Shown here: piece after piece, positions 43,266 to 54,572 of the stretch
Numbering within the stretch: position 1 is the first letter of the stretch
Layout: each line of letters opens with the position of its first letter
DNA from: Dugong dugon
Lineage: Eukaryota > Chordata > Mammalia > Sirenia > Dugongidae
NCBI GenBank assembly: GCA_030035585.1
Contig: CM057461.1
Coordinates: forward strand, 174,479,624-174,543,623
Direction of reading: 5' to 3'
Length of the DNA stretch: 64,000 nt
Translations under genes and position numbers: made by a program
Notes under the pieces: model-generated
The model's input: the letters and a program-made list of their open reading frames with translations, nothing else
The model's database searches: none
What the model was told of the DNA's origin: nothing

Positions 43266-45930
43266 ATGAGTTCATCTTATCCCCACTTCCTAGAAAAACA
43301 GCTGACGCAAATAAGCATATGATAAAAAGTTGCTGAATTGAACTGATACTAAAAAGAGGTTTGATGATGATTATTATTTTTATTTCCTCTAGGTAGAAAG
43401 AGAACAGCATTTTTTAGTGACTGTACATATGCACCCTACCTAGGCTACATACGGGTAAACATTTGATGGGTGTACTCTCAATTCCTCATTATTACTTTAT
43501 CAATTTCTGCCTGAGGGACATGTTGAGAACAAAGTTAGGCCTACTGACTCTGATAGCTCCTTTTTAAAAACTTTCAACTGTGAAAATTTCCCCAATCACA
43601 ACCTGATTTAAAAAACAAACAACACACACACACACCTGCTAAGTCCTAGTTCAATTTCTTGTCTACCTGTGGAGGACATGAAAGCTGTATTTCTAATAAG
43701 AAAGCAGAGTATTATTTTTTACTCTGCTTTACTTAGGAAGCACATATTAGCAAACATTGTATATCTAGCATTATACCAGATCCTGTGGGACTATACAGAA
43801 ACAGTACAAAGAGTAGATAATTTTTTCTTATGTTTATAGTCTACTTAAGTTTAGATCCCTTTCAAAAATATTAGTTACTATTCCTTGATTGAAGGTTATA
43901 GTTTTCCAAAGGCTGGGAAGTAGGGGCAAAGCAGTTGCATTGTGCATCTAAACTCCCCGGAATTTACAAATAAATATGAGAGTAGAGATAAGATAAATTA
44001 CAGCCCATGTGGGACAAATGATCCAAAACAAATTGGGGCTGTTTCCAGGTAGAGGAAATAGGTTGGCTAGACTAGGTAAATTTATTTAGCTACCGTGTTC
44101 TTCCTTTTCATTAACAATCATGCATTAATCAGAAACAATCTGGAGAGTTTTTCTTATTGTTTGTTTGTTTTGATTGTGTCGTGTTTTGCTTTCAATAAAA
44201 GGCTCTATTTCATTTGGGGAGAGATTAGCTGAAGTGCAGTGGTTGAGGCTGACATCCAGGCTAGATATGTTCTGTCTTCAAGTTTCCGAGTCTTAAGAAA
44301 AACAAGGAGTCCTGTTACATCAGAGAATGATCTGGGAGACCGTAGATATAAAGAGGCTTAGCTTCAGGAAGGCAGCAAGTGGATAATGAGAGCGAGAAAA
44401 TGTCTAAAGGCATCTCAAAAGCACTACCAAACAACTACAGTTAAAGTGGACACACTGCATTGTCCTTTGCAGAACAATACAGAGAAGTGTCACAGGTTTA
44501 ATTCCTTGATAAAAAAATTAACATTTTCTTGATGACAACTGTGTCTTTGTATTTTGCCATAAACTTTTTTATCTGTGGATTGATTCTGTGGGAATTGTAA
44601 AATTTTCCAAGAAACAGAGTAAAACTCAAAGAGCTGAGATATACACGTAAAATTCTAATCTGGATAAAAGCAGACAGCCCAAGCTACAAAGTTTAGATGA
44701 GCTATCAGGGAATGGAATCAAATATTTTCTAATACACTGATTGAAGGGGCACCACAGCAGGAGAATGACTATTAGAATATTAGGGATTTGGATAAAAAAT
44801 TAGTTACCGAATTTTTTTTTTTGCATTTATTTTATAGGAAAGTTGTGTTCTTTACTCATGCATGAATTTAAAGTACTCATCATACCCAGTATTTCATTTT
44901 TAAAATGAAATATATCATAAGGGATAACTTTTCTTTCAAATATATAGAAATGTGTGACATTTCTTTTGAAAAAATGTAGAGATTATGTACTTTTTATAAA
45001 TACGATATAAAATTCATTATTCTAGAATACAATATTATGTTTGAATTATTGGTTTGGGGGAATTATTTTCTTCTCATAAAAAATCTAAGAAAAGCTAGAT
45101 ATGAACTTCATTGTCTAAATACTTACTTAGTGATTAATTGGATTAAGTATTCAAAGCTAAGAATTCTGTTATTTTAGTCAAGTCTAGTGCTGAATTTAGG
45201 TTTCTCTCAAGCTTTTTACTGTAACTGTGGTGTCCAGCTGTGTTCTACCTTTATCAGGTCCCCATGGTTACCAGCACAGTGCATTAGTGAAACAAAAAGA
45301 ATAAGAGTTCACAAAAACGTCTGTCTAAAATATTTCTACTTGAGCCTTTTCTTTTTTTTACCTTGTGTGTTTCACTTCTGAAAACAATTATGAATTGCTC
45401 ACGCATCTTTTTTCTGTCCTTCTCCTTAAGGAAAAGAAGAAAGACAATTCCAGACATTTTTTTTCTACCTTTCTATATGAAGTAACAATTGAATTGTTAA
45501 AGCTCCACTTTCACCTTATCAAGAAACCATGATGTTAAGCTTACAGAAGAGGTCAGTTTTGTTATATTTGTGAGTTATATTGCTCAGTGAAGTACTGAAC
45601 TGAGATAAAAATGAGAGCTACAGAAGAATAGAGTGTTATTTTTAAGAAATGAGCAAATGCCCCTTCTTAAGTTTTTTTTCCCATTTTACTGCACGTAAGT
45701 ATTTCCCTCAGGCAATAATCAGAGGGAGGGAAAAAAAATGTAAATATGAAAGCAAATATAAATACATGCGTATGCTTATTGTTAACCATTGTGACAGACT
45801 TTTTTATTTAGAGAAGAAACCTAAAGCTTCTGTATAATTGTATAATTGGTTAATTGGTAGTTTATGAAATTCTAGTGAATTTAAATGATCATTATATTTC
45901 ATAACCCTGAATCTATCTCCAAACAAAATA
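43266..45930. other. Unassigned AT-rich DNA
   Basis: A (CA)n at about 43621-43637. At 43740-43860 'catattagcaaacattgtatatctagcattataccagatcctg' resembles old LINE/MIR termini, weakly. No gene. Confidence 0.4.
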
Positions 45931-45934
45931 AAAG

Positions 45935-46075
45935 TTTATGTATATGGTTATTTATTGAGTTAATGTATATTTAGTACTTACTGTACTCCAAATGTTAGGC
46001 TACTTTTTGGAGGATGTAAAGATAAAATAAATAATTTCTGCCTTCCTGATACTCACAGTCTAGTATAAGGAACTA
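45935..46075 (-). repeat. Old LINE/MIR-type antisense fragment
   Basis: 'ttattgagttaatgtatatttagtacttactgtactcc', 'gatgtaaagataaaataaataatttctgccttcctgatactcacagtctagt' follows the well-known antisense order of L2/L3 interior sequence ('gcctactatgtgcc...gagcttacagtctag'). The family is not resolved by eye. Confidence 0.5.
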
Positions 46076-46207
46076 CCGCTAAATCCCAAAGAGCTAGCAC
46101 AAGAAATTAATGGATGTTCAGTATATACTTGTGGGAAAAATAAATGAGCAACTATAATACATGTGCTACATTATTTGTATGTATATAACTAGGTTTTATA
46201 TGAACTA

Positions 46208-46704
46208 TATGTTTGCCAAGCAATACTGGAAGCATTCACTAGACTATGCCAAGAAATGTGGAAGACAGTGACTGGAAGATATCCGTATTTGTGCCCATTT
46301 CAAAGAAAGGTGATCCAACAAAAGGCAGAAATTATGGAACAATATCATCAGTATTACACACAAGTAAATTTTGCTGAAGATAATTAAAAAATGCTTGCAA
46401 CAGTACTTTGATAGGGAACTGCCAGAAATTCTAGCTGGATTCAGAAGAGGACGTGGAACCAGGTATATTATTGCTAATGTCAGATAGATCTTGGCTGAAA
46501 GCAGAGAATACTACAAAAATATTTACCTGTGTTATACTGACCATGCAAAGGCATTCGGTTGTGTAGATCATAACAAATTATGGATAACACTGCAAAGAAT
46601 GCGAATTCCAGAACACTTAATTGTGCTCATGCAGATGAGCACACCTGTACGTAAACCAAGAGGCAATCGTTTGAGCAGAACAAGAGGATACTGCATGGTT
46701 AAAA
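46208..46704 (+). mobile_element. RTE LINE internal fragment (fingers to palm)
   Basis: The segment covers the fingers and start of the palm: 'ctatgccaagaaatgtggaagacag', 'cccatttcaaagaaaggtgatcc', 'gattcagaagaggacgtggaacc', 'gccatgc aaaggcattcgg', and 'cgaattccagaacacttaattgtgctcatg'. Unlike the other copies it lacks the 3' end, because it stops where the AfroSINE fragment begins. It is broken by stops and shifts; a 107-codon frame (46491-46814) runs on into the SINE. Confidence 0.9.
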
Positions 46705-46792
46705 ATTGCTCCATTGAGTTCCCAAGGTGGATTCAAACTGCCAACATTTTGGTTAGCAGCCAAACGCTTAACTGCCGCCAAGGCTCCAATAT
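46705..46792 (-). mobile_element. AfroSINE 5' part (head only), antisense, joined to RTE
   Basis: 'ttcccaaggtggattcaaactgcc', 'ttttggttagcagccaaacgcttaactgccgccaaggctcc' is the tRNA-derived head of the unit in the antisense. The 3' part is missing, and its missing end is joined to the RTE fragment whose own 3' part is missing. Two incomplete elements thus meet at about 46705. Confidence 0.88.
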
Positions 46793-47097
46793 ATTGAGTA
46801 GTATGACTTCATGAGCTTCTCTGTGAACTCATTTTGGCCTTCAAGGCTGTTTGTGATCACACTCTTAAGTGAGCAGTCTTTTGGGGGGGCTCCTCTTCAT
46901 GGACCTTCTACTAAAGCCAGTTTGATCTCTCTTTGCCGTCTTCAAATGTGCATGTTCATTGCCTTCTTCTCCTCTACCTACACATCCCCCATACATTCTT
47001 TACTTACAAACTCATTAAATTCTGCTTAAATACCCCTTCCTCATCAGAATACAGAGATCTTTCATGAGTTCTCCTAACAAGTTCCTGAATCGACAAC
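46793..47097. other. Unassigned DNA, pyrimidine-rich
   Basis: 'tttgatctctctttgccgtc', 'cacatcccccatacattc' and 'ctcattaaattctgcttaaataccccttcctcatcag' resembles L2 3' sequence in part. No gene. Confidence 0.4.
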
Positions 47098-47335
47098 TGG
47101 AGGAAGTAGGGTAGAGTATGTGTCAGCAGAGTCTGATGCCAATTGCTTGGGTTCAAATTCCAGTTCTGTCACTTAGGAGAGAGTGATCTTGGCCAAAAAA
47201 CTTAACTTCCCTTCCTCAGTGTTCCCATCTATAAAATGTGATGGAAAACAGCAAAAAGAAAGTGGAAATTGTATGTGATAATACATGTAAAATGCTTAGA
47301 ATAGTGTGGCACATAGGTGTTCAGTCAGCTATTAA
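47098..47335 (+). repeat. MIR SINE
   Basis: 'gtagagtatgtgtcagcagagtctgatgcc', 'gggttcaaattccagttctgtcac', 'gtgatcttggccaaaaaactt', 'cctcagtgttcccatctataaaatg' and 'gcacataggtgttcagtc' give the MIR order. It is followed by A15. Confidence 0.87.
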
Positions 47336-47339
47336 AAAA

Positions 47340-49765
47340 AAAAAAAAAACCCTGAGGAATGATTATAAAATTGTAACTGCCTAACATGTCAGTGTTTAGT
47401 TGTTGCTGTTTCCATTCACAGGGCTTTATAATAAACAGATGTTTCTAACTAAAGAGTTTTTTAAAAAAAAATTCAGGTTACTTATTGTTACTGAAATAAA
47501 AGGGAAACTACCAAATCTCTCAAAGTCACTCAGGTATGTTCTTTATTTACAGAACTGCTCACATACATTATTTCACTTTGAGACAGTTTTATTTTTAAAA
47601 AAGTTTTTCCATTTAATAATCTGGGGAATATAAGATGAGCCAAAACTGATAAAAGAAATTACATAAAAAATTTAACTACCAGTAGCACTTCATACTCAAA
47701 TTACTGTGTTCTTTCACAGCATACGTGACTGAAAAATAATAAACTATCAAAAAGGCAATCAGCAAATAACAGTATCGATACAGAATATCCTGTTCTCAGC
47801 AAAATCTCAAAAACGTCTCTGGAGTGTCAAAGGCATGTCCTTCAATATTTAACTTCTTCACTGTTTGTTCCCGATCTCAAGTTGAACAATACGTTAATTA
47901 CCCGATGAAGCGTTATAATTACTCTAACAGCTCCACTCTTATAATTACTGCATCAACACTTTCTTTTTCATATGCTTCAATCTATACCTATTACATTGTC
48001 ATGATGAAGACACATTAACATTATAATACCGTATAATTAGCTGATGAGCAATTAAATTATTCCACTGCTCTTGTTCCTCTTTGCCAAGAGGTTGCTTCCA
48101 AGCTTTATTATCTCCTCTTTCTCTTCAGTTTGCCTTAGTGGTTCTTTCCCCCTGCCTAAAACAAAGAAGCGCATAAGCTGTATTCAAAGCATTTTGATTT
48201 CAAATTCAGGATGGATAAGTGCTCAAGTTGATGATGGCTGAAAAAATAAACTGGCATTATAAGCAAGTTAAAATTATTTTCATTTTCTTTCTATGATAAA
48301 GAGGAATTGCAAATCTATGTAACACAAGGAAATGCTGCGGGATAGTTCTTTTAAATGTTGATTTTTTTTTGTTATAAAAATTAAAATTTTCCCTAATTTA
48401 CAGCAAAATCGTTTAAACTATATTTGATCCTATCTGAAATACAGTACTCATGAATTATTTTATAAATATTTTAAATAAGGTTTTCACAGACATTTTGAAG
48501 CTTTGAAGATTTTGAACATAAAATCATGCCTTGGTGGTATAAATCACTACAACAGTGTGTTGCTCTGTGAAAGCAGCCAGCTGCTTTACTTGCTTTTTTT
48601 TCTGTCTTTGTTTTTCATTGTTACATATCAAAAAATCTACCTTTTTTATCTGATTTGTCAGTTGGCATTTAATCTAAGTCAGCTGTCCTTTAAGTGTCCA
48701 TGATCTTTCTTCAGGATTTTAGTCTCTGGTCTTATGATGCTTCCTGTGAGAAAATGGATCTCTTTCTCCTAGTTAAAGACTTGTTTTAGTCCAAAGACAC
48801 TTCAGAACTAATTGTAATACAATTTTAAAGATTTCAAAATAGTTAGCATCCACATGGGTTAGTACAGCGATCACTTGCTGCAGCTATATTGCAAACTAGC
48901 TCAGTTGTTGTATAGTCCATATTTTATAAGAGAACTAAATCTTTCTTAGATAATTACTTTGAAGTAACATTATGAGCAATGAAAGCAAAGTGGAATTCAT
49001 TTTACAGGCAAGGCCTATTTCAATAAAATGACTTTTGTTACCGCAGCTTCGTTTCCCTAGGTATGAGGCAAAGAAAAATCTATTGAATGAGTACAACCTC
49101 CCATAGGCAGAAACTTGTCTCTTCACTGAGAAGAGCTAGATGGGCCTTGCCAACTTCAGAATGCCATTCAGGACTATTAACATCCATATGGTTGGAGAGT
49201 AATGGGAAAAAAAAAAAAGCTACCCCTGACTTGCGATAAAGAGAATGACTAAGTCCTTGCTTAAGTGACATTTACTTTGGCTATAATCCTTTGACTTTCA
49301 AAGTCCTTAACCATAATTTCATATTTTTAAACTGACAAAGACTCAACGTTCATGCTTTCACACGGGTACATTGTTTATTTTACTTCAGGTCAAAATTTCT
49401 CAACCCCTAACAAAACTGTGCTAGCACTGCTATTTGTTTTGGGATTGTGTTAGGAAAATAAAGTTTACCTAACAATTAATAAATGAGAATCTCTATGTAG
49501 AGCAAAGAGGTAGGCTGTACATTATATAAGCTATAACTGTCTACTGACAGATATTAAAGTTCCACATGTATTAAAATGCAATCAAGATTAACACGTCAGG
49601 ATTTTAGAACGTTAGCTGGAATAACTTGAGACCTTACTTCAAATTCAAATTATTAATATATTGTAGGTAAGAATCTTATATTGATTTTAATTATTTATTT
49701 ACAGTTAAGATGCCTACTATTTCCAGTTCTAATAAATAGGGCCCCTAGCGTTTACATTAAAAATA
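47340..49765. other. Unassigned AT-rich DNA, no repeat recognised
   Basis: 2.4 kb without any named repeat or credible coding frame; T tracts near 48362-48370. One of the larger repeat-free stretches of the window. Confidence 0.45.
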
Positions 49766-49769
49766 AGAG

Positions 49770-50010
49770 AATGTAGGGAATAAGAGCCCATCCCTTGAAT
49801 CAGGCTCTACTCCACCACTTACAACCTGTGTGACCTTGAACAAGTTATTTAATCTTCCTAATCCTATTTTGTGGCTATAAAGTAACAGTAATACCTATCT
49901 TTAAAGGTTACTGAAAGGATACAATGAGAAATACAATATAAAGCACTTAGCACACTACCTAGCATAATGGGATCACTCAATAAATATTTATTATCATTAT
50001 TCTTTATTAT
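49770..50010 (+). repeat. MIR SINE
   Basis: 'agagcccatcccttgaatcaggctctactccaccacttacaacctgtgtgaccttgaacaagttatttaatcttcc' and 'agcacactacctagcataatggg', with 'actcaataaatatttattatcatta' at the end. Nearly full length. Confidence 0.9.
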
Positions 50011-50977
50011 TAGCTCAAAGGTTATTTTTTTTTTCTAGGAACATTTCATACAAAGTTTATAACCATCAGGAATGATCATTTCCCATAAAAATTATTTGAT
50101 CTGGAAAGATCCTTTTTTATTTTTATTATTTTTATCTTTTAGTCCAAGTGTCTATAGACAAAAATTAGTCACTACTCCCAGTAGTATGTTTATTTAAGTG
50201 CTCTGTAAAATTTGCATAATTGGATTATACACTTTTTATATATATGAAATTTTAGTCACAGATACAAATTACAACATGAAAACAAAATTTGAAGTTTATG
50301 ATCGTATCTAGTCTAGTTGGATTCTTAGCATTATTAAAGATATAAAAACAAGTTTATTTTATCCTTTATTAAAAAAAAACAAAACCAAATTCCTACTTTC
50401 AGTGCTGATTCGTCTGCCACCTTTCAATTGATGTAATGTTTTTGCTAAACAGTGCTAACCTTACTGTAGTCTGTATTTTTTATATATCTATATATGTAGA
50501 TAGTATCTGCCAATTTTCCTTCCATATCCACTGTGGTTTCACTTATTTCACAATGAATTTTAACATTTAACTGGCTTTAAAAAAACTCTCTCCCAAATTC
50601 TCTTGAAGACTGCTTAAATTCTCAATCCCTATTCGTAAAAAATTTGATGATAGTATTCAACACTTCAAAAAATAGAATATTTATAACTTATTAATGCCAT
50701 CAGAAGTATTTTGTCCCCACAGTCAATAAAACAGACATGTCTTATGCCTAAGTGAACCTCCCAATTCCCAAATTCTAATAATAAAGAAGAACCCATAGAT
50801 GACCCTGACTGAAGCTAGGAAAACTTTTCCATTTCTGGGTTTTTTTTTTTTTTTCCCTTCTTCCCAATCTCAGCCATTATAAGCTATTTTGGCAGGAAGT
50901 TACAAAGATTAACAAGACTATCCAAAATAGGTAGGGACTTAGTACCATCAGTATCTGGCAGCAATGGGGTTGTGGTC
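50011..50977. other. Unassigned AT-rich DNA
   Basis: No named repeat. T14 tract at about 50838-50853. The right end abuts the L1 target-site duplication. Confidence 0.45.
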
Positions 50978-50992
50978 AAAGATCTAATGAAA

Positions 50993-51189
50993 TGATAAGG
51001 CAGGAAGGAACAGGACCTGGTTGAATGGATACAAGAAGGCCAGGGTGGAAAGGGGGAGTATGCTGTCACATTGTAGGGATTGCAACTAATGTTACATAAC
51101 AATATCTGTATAAATTCTTCTATGAGAAATTAACTTGAGCTGTAAACTTTCACCTAAAGCACAATAAAAATAAGATTGCAGCTTAAAAA
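50993..51189 (+). mobile_element. L1 3' end, short, with 15-bp target-site duplication
   Basis: Direct repeats AAAGATCTAATGAAA (50978-50992) and AAAGATCTAATGGAA (51190-51204) bracket it, one mismatch. The body has 'ggaacaggacctggttgaatgg', 'agggggagtatgctgtcac', 'ctatgagaaattaacttgagc' and the AATAAA signal at 51163-51168, then 15 bases of extra sequence before a short poly(A). It is of the same 3'-UTR type as the element at 15760-16072. Confidence 0.92.
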
Positions 51190-51204
51190 AAAGATCTAAT
51201 GGAA

Positions 51205-52134
51205 CTATGTCACTTTGTTATCAATCATGTAATAATGGTAACATGATAGCCATCAAAACTTACAGTGCTTTATTTCACTATTGTTTGTCTTAATTCTTTA
51301 TGTCATTTTAATCACACAAAAACACTGGTAATTAATTCTGTTTTCTCAATTTGACTTCTTGGACTTGGATTCTGACTTGTTGGTTAAACATACTGTATGA
51401 AAATGAATCTGGCATTTTATTTTAGTACTATATGATCCTATGACTCTCAGTCAGATACCAAATCCCCTTCCCCCACAAAAAAAGAATCTTCAAAAAAAGC
51501 ATTGAAGTTTGACCTCAGATAGGGTTAAGTAAGATTGGATAATATCTGGAAATGAGACTGAAAAGTACTAACATGAAAAGTCAATAAGAGTTAAGGCTGA
51601 TAGATGAAGATGAAAAGGCTTCTTTCCCATCTTCTTATAGATGAGCCTCTACTGGGTCCAAGAATAGCTTTTGGAATCAAAGTAGTCTGCCGAAATAACC
51701 AAGAGTGACAATCATATTTTTACTTCAAAAGCAATGCTTGATGTTTCATTTACAAGTGACCAGTAGCTTATCTCGGACAGAGATAAGTATTTGTAGCTAT
51801 ATCACCAACCAGGAAGACAGAGCTAATAGGCTTTTCTCCTTTGCATTACCAGTATACTCTGTAGAATAGACACACTCAGGGTTGGTAGTATTCAGGGATT
51901 CTCTGAGGACAACTATTGCAATTCTCACTATCTACAGTTTGCCTCTAAAAATGAGAATTTGGAGAAATGAACATACATGTGAAACTGAATCAACATTAAC
52001 ATTTTAATGGAGGAGAGAACATGAGAAGGGTGGTTTTGAATAGAGATAAGTTTATAAATGGAGAGATTTTTTATGTGATATGATGAAAAAGCAAAAGGAA
52101 ACAATACAGCGGGTCTGCGCTGGCGGAGACCTTA
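51205..52134. other. Unassigned DNA
   Basis: No gene and no named repeat visible. Confidence 0.45.
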
Positions 52135-52285
52135 AGAGAATATATTAACCCCTTCACTTTACAGATGAAGGAACTGAGTCCCAGAGAGGTGAAGGCCACT
52201 ATCCAAGTTCACCATGTAGTAAATGGTAGCACAGCTGGGAGTTCAGTTTTCTGACCCTAAACCCTTTGTTCTTTCCACAGCAACA
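52135..52285 (-). repeat. MIR SINE, antisense
   Basis: 'ttaaccccttcactttacagatgaaggaactgagtcccagagagg', 'tggtagcacagctgggagttcagttttctgac' and 'accctttgttctttcc' follow the antisense MIR order. Confidence 0.85.
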
Positions 52286-52393
52286 AAACTGGTAAGGAAG
52301 TATTTTGCCATTTACAATTTAAATGGTGTGCAGTTTTGAAAAGAACATTAAAGAAAAGTGTAGGATGATCTAGATCTGATATTTACCACTCCT

Positions 52394-52569
52394 AAAGCCA
52401 AAAAAAAAAAAAAAATTCCCACTGCCATCAAGTCCATTCCGACTCATAGCAACCTATAAGACAGAGTAAAACTGCCCCCATAGAGTTCCAAGGAGCGCCT
52501 GGTGGATTCAAACTACCAACCTTTTTGTTAGCAGCTGTAGCTCTTAACCACTACACCACCAGAGATTCA
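52394..52569 (-). mobile_element. AfroSINE, short form, antisense, with 11-bp duplication
   Basis: Perfect direct repeats TTACCACTCCT at 52383-52393 and 52570-52580. The A15 tract at 52402-52415 is next to the 3' end of the element. The body runs 'gcccccatagagttccaaggagcgcctggtggattc', so the middle block is absent. The left-end tail is 'cccactgccatcaagtcc'. Confidence 0.95.
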
Positions 52570-52580
52570 TTACCACTCCT

Positions 52581-53340
52581 CCATAGATTTAAAGTATGCA
52601 TTTAATACTACCTGTCAAAGGTGTAGATTTATTTATTACTTACCTTCACATTCATTCATTAATATGAAATTTTATAATAAAGAAGGATTTTATATTACAG
52701 GTCCCTAACTCATATTTTTCCACCAAATTACCTATTTACCATTGCAAAGGAGAGGGATAGCTTACATTCAGGGATCTTGGAGGACATGGCACAAATCAAT
52801 CAGGTCTAACGGAAAAATTTCTTTGAACTGTGGTACTTTATCTCTAAAAAGTCATGTAACTTTTTCCATCTGCTTGTTTTCATAGGGAAACAATGTTCCC
52901 CCTCCAAAACAATTCAGGCACATCAATGCTCCAAAAGATATGCAAGATTTTTTTCCCTAATCTTGTAGAATTCTGCATATGCTCATATACCTTGGGTATC
53001 CCAATTATAAGCTATTTCACTTCCCCAACTGGGAAGCCTATTATAGAAATAAACACAAAGAACTGAGTGCAAAAATAATCCATACAAAAAGTGCTTTCTC
53101 TGGTACACTGTTCATGTAACAGCAATTCTTTTCCAAAAAGGAACATAATTTTAGACAAAGAGGAAAGTCACTGAATTTTAACTACTTACTTTATATTTTT
53201 GTTTTGAAATAAAGTATTATCTTTTAATTGTCTACTTCCAATATCCTTACACTTAAACAGATTCTACTTAGAATTTTGAAATTATCTAGCAGTGTTAACT
53301 CAAATGTTTATTTCTTTTGAATAATATATATGTATAAAAA
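52581..53340. other. Unassigned DNA
   Basis: No named repeat or gene visible. Confidence 0.45.
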
Positions 53341-53395
53341 TGGGATCACCATGAGCCAGAATCAACTCAATGACAACTAACAACATTAATTGATA
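53341..53395 (+). mobile_element. AfroSINE or RTE 3'-terminal scrap
   Basis: 'gggatcaccatgagccagaatcaactcaatgacaactaacaaca' is the shared 3' terminus of AfroSINE and RTE. It ends in the CAAC-type tail, closer to RTE, but the remnant is too short to say which of the two it is. Confidence 0.7.
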
Positions 53396-53519
53396 CATCA
53401 AGACAAAACAAAACAAAATGAGAAGTTGCAAATTATTCTCTTTAGTCTCAATGGTTTATCCAACATGGGTTTGAACAGTACAAAAGTGTAAAATACATTT
53501 CACAAATACCATAGGATTT

Positions 53520-53908
53520 TTCAATTTTTATGGATTGAATTTACCTGTAAATATGATCCTATTTGGAAACAGGAATTTTCTTTTGTTATGTTAATGAGGT
53601 CATACCAGAGTATGGTGGGTCCTAAACTTCATCCTCTCTGTGTAATGACATAAAAAATGCAGAATAGACACAGACATAACACAGGGAAAGACATACCTCG
53701 TGTGAAGATACATTTACAAGCAGCCAAGGAATGCCAAGAAACTCTTGGTGCTACAGAAGCAGAAAGAGACAAGGATCTTACCCAAAAGCCCACTAAGAGA
53801 ACGACAGGCTGGCCCTGCCGGTGTCCTGAATTTGGACTCCTAATTGCCTGAGTTGTAAGAAAATGAATTTATGTTCTTTAAAGCTACCCATTTGTGATAC
53901 TTTTTTTA
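53520..53908 (+). mobile_element. MaLR (MLT1-like) solitary LTR
   Basis: Sense LTR order: 'ttatggattgaatttacc', 'atatgatcctatttggaaacagg', 'gttatgttaatgaggtcatacc', 'gtgtgaagatacatttacaag', a central 'ccaaggaatgccaagaaactcttgg', and the terminal 'aagaaaatgaatttatgttctttaaagctacccatttgtgatac'. A 64-codon frame inside it is not a gene. The 3' end is interrupted by the RTE-like scrap at 53913. No internal retroviral sequence is seen. Confidence 0.82.
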
Positions 53909-53912
53909 AGGT

Positions 53913-53962
53913 GGTTGTTGTCATTAGGTACCATCGAGTCACTTCTGACTCACAGTTAACTA
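53913..53962 (-). mobile_element. RTE/AfroSINE 3'-terminal scrap, antisense
   Basis: 'ttgttgtcattaggtaccatcgagtcacttctgactcacag' is the antisense RTE-like terminus. It is attached to the 3' end of the LTR to its left. Confidence 0.75.
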
Positions 53963-54019
53963 AGACAGCCTCCACCTTCTTCTAGTCCTTCCATCTGCCT
54001 ATGCTTAAAGTTTCTCCAT

Positions 54020-54109
54020 AATACTAATTTTTAAACACATACTGAATGCCTGATGTGTGATGATTTTAACACAGACATGGCCCGTTTTTATGGAGTCTAG
54101 AGTATAGTG
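54020..54109 (-). repeat. L2 LINE, antisense, left part
   Basis: 'cacatactgaatgcctgatgtgtgatg' and 'cccgtttttatggagtctagagtatagtg' is the antisense L2 interior. It continues after the inserted mini-RTE at 54573. Confidence 0.75.
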
Positions 54110-54561
54110 CCCCCATCCTTCTGTCAGTTTCTCGGAAAATGAACCCCTCAGGTTAGAAGGCACTCAAAAGACTACTGGGGAAGAGCTGCCTCCTCAAAGT
54201 AGAGTCAACCTTAATGACGTGGATGGACTCAAGCTTTCAGGACCTTCATTTGCTGATGTGACATGACTCAAAATGAGAAGAAACATCTGCAACCATCCAT
54301 TGATAATCGGAACACGGAATGTACCAAGTATGAATCTAGGAAAATTGGAAATCATCAAAAATGAAGTGGAACGAGAACAAAAAAATCTGTCTTGGGAGGA
54401 AGACCCTCAATGAGATTGATTGACACAGTAGCTGCAAAAATGGGCTTAAGCATAACAACTATTGTGAGGATGGCACAGGACCAGGGAGTGTTTCATTCTT
54501 TTGTACAGAGGGTTGCTATAAGTTGGAACCGACTCAACGGCATCTACCGACAATAACAACA
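54110..54561 (+). mobile_element. Internally deleted RTE ('mini-RTE'), 452 bp, with 11-bp duplication
   Basis: Perfect direct repeats AGAGTATAGTG at 54099-54109 and 54562-54572 show a genuine insertion. The left part (54110-54394) is RTE 5' UTR and the first part of the endonuclease domain ('MRRNICNHPLIIGTRNVPSMNLGKLEIIKNEVERE' spans 54270-54380, interrupted from the start codon's upstream sequence). Just after 'gtggaacgagaac' the sequence jumps, with a short A-rich stretch, to the RTE 3' end ('gggaggaagaccctcaatgag...ctataagttggaac') and the CAA-type tail. Most of the endonuclease and the entire reverse transcriptase are absent. The element kept both ends, so it is a likely non-autonomous derivative mobilised in trans. 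Confidence 0.92.
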
Positions 54562-54572
54562 AGAGTATAGTG

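Noticed and set aside
53657..53851. 64-codon frame in the second LTR
   Set aside because: The sequence is a MaLR-type LTR, which does not encode protein.
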